Both the position numbers and the translations under genes were made by a program. This document shows, in pieces, positions 50,256 to 59,999 of a stretch of 64,000 nt of DNA (its first letter is position 1; every line of letters starts with the position of its first letter). The notes beneath the pieces were generated by a model. That model was not told the origin of the DNA, ran no database searches, and was given only the letters and a program-made list of their open reading frames with translations. The DNA is from Thermogemmatispora tikiterensis (GTDB taxonomy: Bacteria; Chloroflexota; Ktedonobacteria; Ktedonobacterales; Ktedonobacteraceae). The stretch is from contig NZ_MCIF01000002.1 of NCBI RefSeq assembly GCF_003268475.1, positions 4,904,100-4,968,099 on the forward strand, given 5' to 3'.

Positions 50256-53200
50256 TCACTCCTCGGCGGCGCGCTGAATATCCGCCGGCGCAAACTGCAC
50301 GCTCCCTTTCGGGTAAGGGATCAGCTTCGCGCAGGGATTCTGCACGCGCCGCAGCACCGGAGCCGCCTTCTCACACTCGAAAACGCAGTAGAGCCAGTAT
50401 TTTGCACCCAGATTCTGCGCGCGCCGGTATTCATTTTCCGTCATCTCAATTGGACCAAGCCCGACGCGCCCCTTCACCTCGATTGCTCGCTCCTCGCCCG
50501 CAGGGCGCCGCGAAAGCAAATCGAAGCCTGGCCACGGCTCCAACCCGGCGGCCCGCGCCTTCTCCGGCGTCGACACATCCCAGACCCTGGCCCCACGCTC
50601 CTCCTCATAGGCGCGCGCCACCCGCATGGCGATCTCCTCCACCTCTGCAGCATAGCGCTGCTGATCCTCGGGATCGGCAGACGGCAAGACCAGCGCCTGC
50701 GCCACAACCGTCACCTCACTCAGCGTCAACAGCTCCGGCTCGCGGCTCAGCGCCGCCAACGCCGCCGCCCGTCGCGCCTGCAGCGACTGCTGCAGCGCCC
50801 GCACGCGCGTCAACTCAGCCTTCGCCCGGGCATTGCCGGCCTGCGCCTTCTCATACAAGCGGCGGCGGCGCTCAGCCAGCTCCCCCTCCTGGTAGGTAAA
50901 AGCGCGCTCCAGGAAGACCTGCCGCTCCTTCAGCGTTCCCAGCAGAGCCGCACGCCGCTCCTCGACCAGGCGCCTTCCCACCGTCTCCTGTACAAAAGCC
51001 TCCAGCGCCTCCACATACTGCGGCCAGCGCGGCAGCAGCGAGCGCCAGACCCGCTGAGCCTCCGGCGCCTGCTCGCTCCTCCCCGCGCGCAAGAGCAGCA
51101 GCTGCTCCGCCGGGCACTCCTGCAGCGTCCCATCTTCCTCCCAACGCAGGCCAACCAGCTGTACCTGCACCCGCTCGGGCCGCTGCAAAGCTCGCAGACT
51201 GGCATCGGCCTCACGCAGCACCTCCAGGCGCAGCAAAGAGAAGACATACGGACGGCGCGCCGTCGGATCAACGAAGACCGCCCCGCGCTCGGCCAGCTCG
51301 CCGTAGCGGACCCAGAGCAAATGATACAGCTGATCAAAGACCGGCTCCCCCGGATAGAGAAAGATCGCCTCCTCGCCCTCGCCCGGCGGATAGACCGTCA
51401 GCCGTCCGCGGCGAGCGGCTGGATAGCGCTCCAGCCTGGTCAAGGCGCCAGAGCCTGGCACCTGCTCGCACAGCCTGAACGTCCCATCGCCGTTATCCTC
51501 CACGCGCAACCCCAGCAACGGAGCCGCCCGCTCCACAAAAGCCCGCACATAGCCCGGCAGCAGACGACGATAGCGCTCACGCTCCAGCTCCTGGCGCACA
51601 CGCGGCAGCTCGCGCCTGATCGCCTCGCCTGCCGAACCACTCAGCCCATAAAGCCGGCGCTCCTCCTCCTGCTCAGCCCGTACCCGCTGCGCCGTCAGCG
51701 ATTCCTCCAGCCGTCGCCCGATCTCCTCCGTCGCCTCCGCCGGCCCCAGCACCACCTGCTCCATATACTCGCGCAGCGACACCCCCTCTAGCAGCCGCCC
51801 GATCACATCAAAAACCTTATCGCTCCCCAGCTCCTGGCGGATCGCCTCCAGCTTCTCCAGCAGGCGCTCCATCACCCGGCCCTCGCGCGTATTGGCGGCC
51901 ACCAGATTGACAATATGCACCGAATCGTGACGCTGGCCATAGCGATGAGTGCGCCCCATGCGCTGCTCCAGGCGGGCCGGGTTCCACGGGAGATCGTAGT
52001 TCACCAGCAGCCAGGCCACCTGGAGATTGACACCCTCGCCGGCGGCGTCCGTCGCCAGCAGATAGCGCGCCCCGCCCTCCTCCACTGGCCTGCGGAAAAA
52101 GGCCACCGCCTGCTCACGCTGCTGATAGTCCATACCGCCGTGAATCACCGCCAGCTGGCCGGTGAAGCCCAGCGCCTCCAGACGCCGCTGCAGAAACTCC
52201 AGCGTATCGCGATGCTCCGTAAAGATAATCAGCTTCTCCCCGGCAAAGCGCGGATCGCGCAGCACCTCGCGCAGCTTCTCAAACTTCGCCTCTGAGCCGC
52301 GCTCATAGACTCGGCGAGCCTGCTCCAGCAGCGCAACCACCTGCGCGCGCTCCGCCTCCAGCTCCTGCAGCGACGAGGTCAGCACCAGGCGCAGAATCTC
52401 CTGCTCTACCTGCTCGTGCTCCTCCTGGCCCGCAGCGCTCTCCTCCTCATCGGCGGTCTTCGTCTCCAACGGATCGCTCAGATGGGCCGAGGCGGCCTGC
52501 TTCTGGAGCTGGCTCAGGTGCGCCGTCAGCAGCTCGCCCCGGCGCACCCGCTCGATCAGCTCATCGAGACGCGCCAGCCGCCGCTCCAGCGAGCGCAGCA
52601 GGGCATAGGTCGAACTGGCCAGCCGCCGCTGAAAAACGCTCATCGCCAGGCGCGCCGCCTCGCGGTTCAGCAACTGAGCACGGTTATAGGTCGTGCGGAT
52701 ATACTCGGTCGTCGCCTCATACAGCTCCTGCTCAGCGGGAGTCAGCTCGTAGCGCAGCGTTGTCGCCATGCGCGGCGGATAGAGCGGGCGCCCATCGAGC
52801 GTCACCAGCTCCTCCTTGACGCGGCGCAGGAAATGCTGCTGACGAGCCTTGGGCGGATACTGCTCAAACGCCTGCATCGTCGACAATAGCTCTGGCTCCA
52901 ACAGGCGCCAGAGGCAGTAGTAAGCGTCCGCCTTTCCCATATGGGGCGTCGCCGTCAACAGCAGGAGATGATGGCAGCTCCAGGACAGCGACCAGCGCGG
53001 CTCGTCTGACGGAATACCGGCCAGCGCCTCAGCCAGGCGATAGCGGTCCGTTGCTCTCAAATGCCCATCGCTATCGAAGCTCGCGCTGAGCTTGTGGGCC
53101 TCATCGAAGACCACCAGATCGTACGGCTCGACCTCCGGCTCCTGGAGCCGCCCAAAGAGACGCTCGCCAGCCAGCGTATCGACGCTCACGATCAGCAGAT

Positions 53201-53858
53201 CGCTCCCTGATCCCAGGAAAGGATTGCCCCCGCGCGCCTCACTGCCCATGACAATGCGGAAGGGCAGATTGAAGAGCGTGCGCAGCTCGCGCTCCCAGTT
53301 TCCAACCAGGCCCGCCGGCGGCACGATCAGGACCCGCCTGATCAGGCGGCGACTGAGCATTTCACGGATATAGAGGCCCGTCATGATCGTCTTCCCGGCG
53401 CCGGCATCGTCCGCCAGCAGAAAGCGCAGGCGCGGCTGCGGCAGCATATGCTCATAGACAGCGAGCCGCTGGTGAGGGAGGGGGTCGATCAGGGCCACCT
53501 CGGCGGCGAAGGTCGGATTGAAAAGATAGGCATGCGAGAGCCGTTCACCCTCCACCAGGGTCCGCACTACCTCCGGGTCGGCAGTGAAGTCAGGCGGCCT
53601 CTCCTGAAAGGGTTGGTCTAGAGGGGCTAGGACCTCTGGGCTAGAAGGAAGGCGATGGGGACCGTACCACTCAATGAGCTGTTGGCGCAGCTCTGGCGAC
53701 AGAGGAAAGAGTCCTTCCTGAATGCGTTGCACAAGATCAGGATGAGAAGCAAACCGTTTTGCCAGCTCTTCCTGTGTCCAGCCTCGCCGTCGGAGCCAGC
53801 GACGTTTCCCAGAGCCGAAGGCATTGGGGTTACCAGGGCCACTGCCCGTATCACTCAA
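50256..53858 (-). CDS. SNF2-type helicase with N-terminal HTH and C-terminal DUF3883-like domain (BrxHII-like)
   Basis: The start is TTG at 53858, seven bases after AAGGAG. The 1200-residue product begins with a short HTH-like segment (RRWLRRRGWTQEELAKRFASHPDLVQRI). Motor motifs follow: LLADDAGAGKTIMTGLYIREM (I), VFDEAHKL (II), LLLTATPH (III), IIFTEHRDTLEFL and LLATDAAGEGVNLQ, and NPARLEQRMGRTHRYGQ (VI). A long helical region precedes a C-terminal domain. In that domain EERAIEVKGRVGLGPIEMTENEYRRAQNLGAKYWLYCVFE is DUF3883-like, a fold related to PD-(D/E)XK nucleases. It is the first gene of the defence-like operon. Confidence 0.88.
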   Translation of the reverse strand: MSDTGSGPGNPNAFGSGKRRWLRRRGWTQEELAKRFASHPDLVQRIQEGLFPLSPELRQQLIEWYGPHRLPSSPEVLAPLDQPFQERPPDFTADPEVVRTLVEGERLSHAYLFNPTFAAEVALIDPLPHQRLAVYEHMLPQPRLRFLLADDAGAGKTIMTGLYIREMLSRRLIRRVLIVPPAGLVGNWERELRTLFNLPFRIVMGSEARGGNPFLGSGSDLLIVSVDTLAGERLFGRLQEPEVEPYDLVVFDEAHKLSASFDSDGHLRATDRYRLAEALAGIPSDEPRWSLSWSCHHLLLLTATPHMGKADAYYCLWRLLEPELLSTMQAFEQYPPKARQQHFLRRVKEELVTLDGRPLYPPRMATTLRYELTPAEQELYEATTEYIRTTYNRAQLLNREAARLAMSVFQRRLASSTYALLRSLERRLARLDELIERVRRGELLTAHLSQLQKQAASAHLSDPLETKTADEEESAAGQEEHEQVEQEILRLVLTSSLQELEAERAQVVALLEQARRVYERGSEAKFEKLREVLRDPRFAGEKLIIFTEHRDTLEFLQRRLEALGFTGQLAVIHGGMDYQQREQAVAFFRRPVEEGGARYLLATDAAGEGVNLQVAWLLVNYDLPWNPARLEQRMGRTHRYGQRHDSVHIVNLVAANTREGRVMERLLEKLEAIRQELGSDKVFDVIGRLLEGVSLREYMEQVVLGPAEATEEIGRRLEESLTAQRVRAEQEEERRLYGLSGSAGEAIRRELPRVRQELERERYRRLLPGYVRAFVERAAPLLGLRVEDNGDGTFRLCEQVPGSGALTRLERYPAARRGRLTVYPPGEGEEAIFLYPGEPVFDQLYHLLWVRYGELAERGAVFVDPTARRPYVFSLLRLEVLREADASLRALQRPERVQVQLVGLRWEEDGTLQECPAEQLLLLRAGRSEQAPEAQRVWRSLLPRWPQYVEALEAFVQETVGRRLVEERRAALLGTLKERQVFLERAFTYQEGELAERRRRLYEKAQAGNARAKAELTRVRALQQSLQARRAAALAALSREPELLTLSEVTVVAQALVLPSADPEDQQRYAAEVEEIAMRVARAYEEERGARVWDVSTPEKARAAGLEPWPGFDLLSRRPAGEERAIEVKGRVGLGPIEMTENEYRRAQNLGAKYWLYCVFECEKAAPVLRRVQNPCAKLIPYPKGSVQFAPADIQRAAEE

Positions 53859-54326
53859 GGGGTTGCTCCTTGCAGGACATCCTATGCATCACAACCATTT
53901 CGCCTGCCGCCAATTGTACTATATTGGCCTCTACTGATCAAGTAGGCCGGAGAAGTCAGATCGGGCCTGTGTTGAGGCAGAGCACAAGCGGCGGGGCAGC
54001 GGATCGCCGCCTTTCATGAGAAAATTCTCATCTTTCTCCAATCTTTTTTCAAAAGAAGGCTCCTATGCTAAAGGCGATAGATAGACCTGGGGGCAGGCGC
54101 CGATAGAGAGAGGTGCCCAGGCGGGTGGCAACCCTATCCCCAGCCATCCATCGTCGGAGCAACCTCGCCGAGGTGCTCCGACGCCTGGATGGCACAGTTG
54201 CAGCAACGAAGCGAGCACGCGAAGACCGCATCAGACATAGATCAAAACAGCAATCAAGCTAAGTAAGCAAAAGAAGCGAAGCACACGAAGCAGGGAACAA
54301 CCGAACAAGAAAGAGGAGAGACACCA
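53859..54326. other. Divergent intergenic region with a 26-bp motif
   Basis: The 468 bases between the helicase and the GtrA gene hold the 26-bp motif at 54017-54042 (separate entry) and an AT-rich stretch at 54040-54075. No gene is supported. I could not pick a single best promoter for either side. Confidence 0.5.
54017..54042 (+). promoter_or_regulatory. 26-bp regulatory motif, copy 1
   Basis: The motif reads TGAGARNNTTCTC then ATCTTYYTCCAAT. Copies 2 and 3 are at 60000-60025 and 60141-60166 upstream of the Ser-rich/ApbE operon. The first half is an inverted repeat (GAGAA-N2-TTCTC), and the second half adds a TCCAAT box. A shared regulator, perhaps a response regulator of the OmpR type, probably binds it. 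This copy lies 285 bases upstream of the GtrA gene. Confidence 0.65.
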
Positions 54327-55247
54327 TTGATCCTGCTAGAACGGCCAGCCGGTGAACCCACCAGCGGCCCTGCTCAGCAGAGCATAAACCCGGCGCGGAG
54401 CAGAGAGAGCGCGCGTCTTATACCTGAGCCACGAGTGACCATAGCCAGCCGTCCGCGGGCCGGCCAGTGCCAGCCACAGGCAGAGCAGTCCCGGCGATCC
54501 CGGACCATCCAGTCCCTGCGGCCCACGCGGCTCTACCGGCTCACGCAGCCGCAGCCAGGGCTAGGAAGAGCCATTTCCCTGGCTCTCCTGCCAGCCGATC
54601 AGGATGAAGAACTCATCGTCAACCAGGAGCAGGCGAACCAAAGTCAGACCAGGGCAAGCGGTGATCGGCGCCGCTCGAACTGGAACGTAGGTCAGCTCCT
54701 GCGCTTCGCCATCACGGGCGGCCTCAACACCCTGGTTGATATCCTTGTCCTCAACCTTCTCGTCTGGCTCCTGGCCGTCAGAAGCACGCCACTGCTGCTG
54801 GCCTGCAACATCGTCGCCTACTGTGTTGGAGCCATCAACAGCTTTATCCTCAACAAATACTGGACCTTTGGCAAGCGTGAGCCAGTCACGAGCGGCGAGC
54901 TCCTGCGCTTCGCCCTCATCACCATCAGCGGCAGCCTCTGGAGCAGTGGCATCCTCTGGCTGGCCGGCCTGGGCCTAGAGCATATCCTGGTTAACCCGAC
55001 GCTATGGACCAACGCCGCCAAAATCATCGCCATCGGCGGCACGGCTCTCATCTCCTACCTGGGTTTACGGCTCTGGGTCTTCGTCCAGCGCCGCCCTGGC
55101 CAAAGTGTGACAGGCATGCATCTTTCAGTCGGGCAACGGCGTTGCTCACAAAGGGGACCGTCGCCCGCCGAGGGCCACGGTCCAACACCTCTAACACCGC
55201 ACGCTTATCAAACCCTGTCGAAGAGGAAAGGACCCGAAACGCTATGA
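54327..55247 (+). CDS. GtrA-family membrane protein
   Basis: The start is TTG at 54327, six bases after AAGAGGAGAG. The 306-residue product has a long N-terminal Arg/Gln/Pro-rich region (about 1-120) of low conservation. A GtrA-like domain with four membrane segments follows at about 125-245: LLRFAITGGLNTLVDILVLNLLVWLL, LLACNIVAYCVGAINSFILNKYWTFGKREPV, LLRFALITISGSLWSSGILWLAGLG, AAKIIAIGGTALISYLGLRLWVF. GtrA proteins take part in polyprenyl-linked sugar transfer for cell-envelope glycans. It overlaps the glycosyltransferase gene by 4 bases. Confidence 0.82.
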   Translation: MILLERPAGEPTSGPAQQSINPARSRESARLIPEPRVTIASRPRAGQCQPQAEQSRRSRTIQSLRPTRLYRLTQPQPGLGRAISLALLPADQDEELIVNQEQANQSQTRASGDRRRSNWNVGQLLRFAITGGLNTLVDILVLNLLVWLLAVRSTPLLLACNIVAYCVGAINSFILNKYWTFGKREPVTSGELLRFALITISGSLWSSGILWLAGLGLEHILVNPTLWTNAAKIIAIGGTALISYLGLRLWVFVQRRPGQSVTGMHLSVGQRRCSQRGPSPAEGHGPTPLTPHAYQTLSKRKGPETL

Positions 55248-57637
55248 TGGGAATACCGACCCCGGCTCCGACTCCGGCGCTCCCGGAGGTCGAGCAGCCG
55301 CTGGCCCCCGATACAACACCAACAGCGAGAACAAAGTGGGACTGGCCACCGCTCTGGCGACGCCTTGCCTTAGCGGCCATTGCCCTGCTGTCAGTTTTTC
55401 TCAACTTCTACCAGCTCGGCGCCAACGGCTTTGGCAACCTCTACTACGCCGCGGGCGTGCGCAGCATGCTCGATAACTGGCACAACTTTTTCTTCGTCTC
55501 CTTTGATCCTGGCGGCTTCGTCACCATCGACAAACCGCCCCTGGGCTTCTGGCTGCAGGTTGCCAGCGCCAAAATCTTCGGCTTCACGGCCTTCAGCATC
55601 CTGCTGCCCCAGGCCCTGGCGGGTGTCCTCTCTGTCCTGCTGCTCTACCACCTGGTGAGGAGACATTTCGGCACCACCGCCGGTCTGCTGGCAGCCCTGG
55701 CCCTGGCCATCAGCCCGATCAGCGTCGTCACCAACCGCAACAACACCATCGACAGCACACTGGTCTTTGTCATGCTGCTCGGCGCCTGGGCTGTCATGCG
55801 GGCCGCCGAGACCGGCAAGCTGCGCTGGCTACTGCTGTGTGCTCTCTGTATCGGGCTGGGCTTCAACATCAAGATGCTCGAAGCCTACCTGGTTGTGCCA
55901 GCCTATGGTCTGCTCTACCTGCTGGCCGCCCCGCGGCGCATTTGGGTCCGCATCGGCCATCTGGCCCTGGCCCTCGTCGTCCTGCTGGCCGTCTCCTTCT
56001 CCTGGGCCCTGGCCGTCGACCTGACCCCGGCCTCAGCCCGCCCCTACGTCGGCTCCAGCCAGGACAACTCGGAGATCAGCCTGGCCCTGGGCTACAACGG
56101 CATTGAGCGTCTCCTGGGGCAATTCGGCTTTGGTCCCGGAGCCCGAGGTAATTTCTCGGCCTTCGAGCGCAGCATCAATGGCACGAATAGCAGCAGCTCT
56201 AGTAGTGCAAATAATAATAGTGGCAATAACGGCACTAATCCACCGTCGCCAGCGAGCAACTACTTCCAGCCTGGCAGCAACAATAGTAACGGTAGCGCGC
56301 CGGCTACTGAAGCGAGCGCTACCCCGGGCTACAACAATGGCACAGGCAACGGGAATGCAGCTGGCACCCCTGGGCAGGTGCCCGAGGGCTTCCAGGGCGC
56401 GCGCAACGCCGGTGGCAACGCCGGCGGTGGCGGCATGTTCGGCACTGGCACGCCTGGTCCTTTCCGCCTCTTCAACGAGCCACTTGGCGGGCAGATCGTC
56501 TGGCTGCTCCCGCTGGCCCTGCTGGGCATCGTGGCCGTCGCCTGGCAGCGGCGCCCGCGCTTCCGGGGCGACCCTGAGCAGCAAGGGCTGGTCCTGTGGG
56601 GCGTCTGGCTGCTGACCACGGCGGTCTTCTTCTCGGTGGCGGGCTTCTTCCATCAGTACTACCTGACGACGATGGCCCCGGCGGTCGCCGCCCTCTTTGG
56701 CATCGGCGTTGTAGTCATGTGGCACGATTACCGTCGCCGCGGCTGGCGTGGCTGGCTGCTGCCGCTGGCTCTGCTGCTAACAGCCCTGGAGCAGCTGCAC
56801 ATCATCACCAGCAATCCGGCCTGGGGCACCTGGCTCATTCCCCTGATCGCCGTGCCTTGCGCCCTGGCGGCCCTGGTTCTCTTCATGGCGCGCTTCATCC
56901 CCTTCCTGCGTGAGCGCGCGCAGGTACTGGTGCCCGCCCTGGTGGTGGCCCTGATCGCGTTGCAGCTCACGCCGGCGGTCTGGTCCTTCATTCCTGTCCT
57001 GCGCGGCGAGGCGGCCAGCCTGCCAACTGCTGGCCCCGGCAACCAGTTCGGCGGCCTTGGTGCTGGCGGCTTCTCGGCCTTCGATAGGGGCAATGGCAAC
57101 GATGCCGCGCGCTTCCGCTCCTACTTTGGAGACTTTGAGCGCGCTGCCAGCGGACAGAATGGAAGCGGTGCCTTGCCGGCCAATGGGCAGGGTCCTAACG
57201 GCGGAGACGGGGGGGTGACCGTCAATACGGCCCTCATCAACTACCTGGAGGCCCACCGCAATGGCGCCAAGTACCTGGTGGCGGTCATGAGTTCGAACGA
57301 GGCCGATTCGATCATTCTGGCCACCAATCAGCCGGTGATGGCGATGGGCGGCTTCTCTGGCAGCGATCCGATCCTGACGCCGGCCAAACTGGCCCAATTG
57401 GTAGAGAGCGGCCAGGTGCGCTTCTTCCTCATCAGTGGCAGCGGGCGCGGCTTCGGCGGCGGTGGCCAGAGCGACCTGATTAGCTGGATTACCCAGCACT
57501 GTAAAGAGGTACCGAGCAGCGCCTGGGAGTCCTCTAGCACCGGCAGCACGAGCACCGGCAGCTTCGGTGGGACCCAGCTTTACGAGTACACCGGCAGCTT
57601 CGGTGGGACCCAGCTTTACGAGTACACCGGCAGCTAA
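55244..57637 (+). CDS. GT39/ArnT-type membrane glycosyltransferase with low-complexity loops
   Basis: The ATG at 55244 is coupled to the GtrA stop (ATGA). The 797-residue product is a multi-spanning PMT/ArnT-like enzyme. The signature GNLYYAAGVRSMLDNWHNFFFVSFDPGGFVTIDKPPLGFWLQ lies near residues 65-106, where the first outside loop carries the catalytic Asp. IDSTLVFVMLLGAWAVMRA and GLGFNIKMLEAYLVVPAYGLLYLL follow. Unusual are an outside loop of about 110 residues rich in Ser/Asn/Gly/Thr (roughly 305-410) and a second one near 590-660. The C-terminus is a 12-residue repeat (GSFGGTQLYEYT) in two and a quarter copies. It probably transfers a sugar from a polyprenyl-phosphate donor to a cell-surface acceptor. 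Confidence 0.87.
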   Translation: MMGIPTPAPTPALPEVEQPLAPDTTPTARTKWDWPPLWRRLALAAIALLSVFLNFYQLGANGFGNLYYAAGVRSMLDNWHNFFFVSFDPGGFVTIDKPPLGFWLQVASAKIFGFTAFSILLPQALAGVLSVLLLYHLVRRHFGTTAGLLAALALAISPISVVTNRNNTIDSTLVFVMLLGAWAVMRAAETGKLRWLLLCALCIGLGFNIKMLEAYLVVPAYGLLYLLAAPRRIWVRIGHLALALVVLLAVSFSWALAVDLTPASARPYVGSSQDNSEISLALGYNGIERLLGQFGFGPGARGNFSAFERSINGTNSSSSSSANNNSGNNGTNPPSPASNYFQPGSNNSNGSAPATEASATPGYNNGTGNGNAAGTPGQVPEGFQGARNAGGNAGGGGMFGTGTPGPFRLFNEPLGGQIVWLLPLALLGIVAVAWQRRPRFRGDPEQQGLVLWGVWLLTTAVFFSVAGFFHQYYLTTMAPAVAALFGIGVVVMWHDYRRRGWRGWLLPLALLLTALEQLHIITSNPAWGTWLIPLIAVPCALAALVLFMARFIPFLRERAQVLVPALVVALIALQLTPAVWSFIPVLRGEAASLPTAGPGNQFGGLGAGGFSAFDRGNGNDAARFRSYFGDFERAASGQNGSGALPANGQGPNGGDGGVTVNTALINYLEAHRNGAKYLVAVMSSNEADSIILATNQPVMAMGGFSGSDPILTPAKLAQLVESGQVRFFLISGSGRGFGGGGQSDLISWITQHCKEVPSSAWESSSTGSTSTGSFGGTQLYEYTGSFGGTQLYEYTGS
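57554..57634 (+). repeat. Tandem 36-bp repeat at the 3' end of the GT39 gene
   Basis: Two identical 36-bp units lie at 57554-57589 and 57590-57625 and a 9-bp part unit follows. Each encodes TGSFGGTQLYEY in frame. The copies are identical in DNA, so the duplication is recent. Confidence 0.88.
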
Positions 57638-57893
57638 ACATAGCAGATAACCCGCGAGGCAGGGCGTTCGGCCTGGCCCTCTGCTCGGGCCTGCCGACGG
57701 GCGCCCCGTCTCGCGCTCCCATTCACCTGTCCTGTCCTACCTCGTTCCAACGGGCCTGCTCTTCCTGCGCTGGCAGCAGGGCAGGCCCCTCCTTCTTCTC
57801 CCCCTGTACTCTCCTGGACCTATCTCATTGTCTTTGTTTCAGGCGCCATTACCTGCTATGGTACTTTATGGCACTCTCTGAAAATAGATGAGC

Positions 57894-57925
57894 TTTTTCT
57901 TAAGAAAAAAGTCCAGAACTGGACT
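57894..57925. promoter_or_regulatory. Two adjacent palindromes upstream of the pectate lyase gene
   Basis: TTTTTCTTAAGAAAAA (57894-57909) is a perfect 16-bp palindrome. AGTCCAGAACTGGACT (57910-57925) is a 16-bp palindrome with only its centre unpaired. They abut each other and lie 59 bases upstream of the promoter at 57984-58012. They may be operators, or the first could serve as a bidirectional terminator for the GT39 gene. Confidence 0.5.
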
Positions 57926-57983
57926 CACAGGATGGGTATCTGTATCAAGACTACCTGCTTTGGAAGCAGTGAGGGTGATAATC

Positions 57984-58012
57984 TTGACGAACACGGAAAG
58001 ATTTGTTATTGT
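57984..58012 (+). promoter_or_regulatory. Probable promoter of the pectate lyase gene
   Basis: TTGACG (57984-57989) and TATTGT (58007-58012) are 17 bases apart. A leader of about 165 bases leads to the ATG at 58184, which has GGAGGAAG upstream. Confidence 0.55.
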
Positions 58013-58183
58013 GAGATAGCACATTTGATTTTGTCTATGCTGTAGCACAAGGGCGAGAGCCTCAATATTCTTGATGTACTGATTAACCGCGGTGCCCGAT
58101 TAGTAGCCCTGATAGCGTCCTGTGCTGCAGCGAGGAGTGGAAGGCTCCTATTCAGCAACTACCTGTCAAGGAGGAAGATACGC

Positions 58184-59645
58184 ATGAGGCGTATTCTCAG
58201 CAGGAAGCTATTCTGGGTAGTAATGATCACGCTGCTCGTCCTCGTGGGAGGTGGGCTAGCCTTAGTGCCCGTGTTCTTGGGGACACACACGGCGGCGGCG
58301 GCGCCCGTCGACCAGCTCGTCGGCTATGGAGCCGGTACCACTGGCGGCGCCGGCGGGAGCGTCACCACTGTCAGCACGCTCTCTGCTCTGCAGAACGCTG
58401 TCAAGGGGTCCTCGCCCAAGATCGTCTACGTGAGTGGTACGATCACGGGCGACACCGATGTCGACGTCGGCTCCAACACCAGCATCATTGGCGTCGGCTC
58501 CACGGCCTCGCTGGTCGGCATTAGCCTCTCCATTAAGGATGTCAGCAACGTTATCATTCGCAACCTGAGCATCTCCTTTGTGCGCGCCGACGGCAACACC
58601 AGCGGGGATGCCATCCATATCGAGCACTCTCAATATATCTGGGTTGATCACAACAATCTCTTCTCCGATATGGACCACGGTAAGGACTACTACGATGGGC
58701 TGATCGATATCACCCACGCCGCCGACTACATCACGGTCTCCTGGAATCGCCTGCACGACCACTACAAGGTCTCGCTGGTGGGCCATTCCGACTCGAATGC
58801 CGCGGAAGACACAGGCCATCTCCATGTCACCTACCATCACAACTGGTTCTATAACGTCAATTCGCGCCTGCCCAGCCTGCGCTTTGGCACTGGCCACATC
58901 TACAACAACTACTACCAGAACGTGGATGACAGCGCCATCCATTCGCGCATGGGAGCCCAGGTACTGGTTGAGAATAACGTCTTCCGCAACGTCGATGTGG
59001 CTCTGACAACGACCGGCGATAGCCCCCAGGATGGCTTCACCAACGCGCGTGGCAACGACTACGGCGGCGCGACGGTCGACATTACCCAGGTTGGAACCTT
59101 TACAACGGCTCCCTACAATTACACCCTTGATCCGGTCAGTGATGTCATCAACGAGGTGACGACCTACTCCGGTGTGGGGGTCGGTGAGCGGCAACGGCTC
59201 CAGCGGCGGTGCGACGCCAACGCCGACAGCGAGCGCGACGCGCACACCAACCCCGACGCCGACGCCAACGGCAGCAGCAACGCGCACACCGACGCCGACC
59301 CCGACGGCCTCCGCTGGTACAGCCTGCCGTGTCAGCTATGCGGTGACGGCCCAGTGGCCAGGCGGCTTCACAGCCAGCCTGACAATCACCAACACGGGCA
59401 CGACAGCCTGGAACGGTTGGCGGCTGACCTTTACCTTCCCGTCTGGGCAGACGGTGACCCAGGGGTGGAACGCAACCTTCAGCCAGTCGGGCAGCACGGT
59501 GACGGTAACCAATGCCTCCTATAACGGGAGCGTGGCGCCCGCTGCGAGCGTCAACCCGGCGCCCGGCTTCAACGGAACCTGGACGACCGCCAATAGCAAG
59601 CCGACGTCCTTTAGCGTCAACGGAGTGAGCTGCAGCCTGGCCTGA
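58184..59645 (+). pseudogene. Secreted pectate lyase (PL1) - CBM2 protein, interrupted by a frameshift
   Basis: From 58184 the frame encodes a signal peptide (LFWVVMITLLVLVGGGLALVPVFL, cleavage near TAAAAP) and a PL1 pectate lyase. Motifs are WVDHNNLFSDMDHGKDYYDGLIDITHAADYITVSWNRLHDHYKVSLVGHSD and TYHHNWFYNVNSRLPSLRFGTGHIYNNYY, with the catalytic Arg in NSRLPSLRFG. At GGGGG (59176-59180) the frame is lost and runs on as nonsense to 59524. If one G is removed the reading continues GVGSVSGNGSSGGATPTPT into a Pro/Thr linker and a CBM2 cellulose-binding module (WPGGFTASLTITNTGTTAWNGWRLTFTF ... VNGVSCSLA) ending at 59645. The break is either a true mutation, a slippage site or an assembly error. 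The enzyme cleaves pectate by beta-elimination. Confidence 0.85.
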
Positions 59646-59999
59646 GTAAGTGCCAGCCAGTTGTCCATCCGTGTCTCAACGCTCTTCCCTTCGAGCAGCC
59701 TGGTCCCGGTCCAGGCTGTCGCAGCAGCCCGCTACCGCTACCGCTACAGCTGCAGCGCGGCAGCAAAGGAGCAGTGCCAGAGAAAGAGCAGCAGCAGCGT
59801 AGTGTGGCGCCGCTTCTGACTGGCAGTCAGTTGAGCGCAACCGCATCGGCAGAGCTGGCCCCCGTGCCGGTGTGGTTCCTTGCCTTCCTTCCTTCGTCCT
59901 CGCCGCAGCGCCGGGCCTGGCCTGAGCCTCTTCGTGTCCCTCCTCGCGCACTCCTGTTGGGACTCCTCTGGTCTCGGACGGCCCTCTCTTAGAAGCTGG

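Noticed and set aside
58262-59287. Minus-strand 341-codon frame opposite the pectate lyase
   Set aside because: It is a Val/Asp/Gly-rich shadow; the plus strand shows PL1 catalytic motifs.
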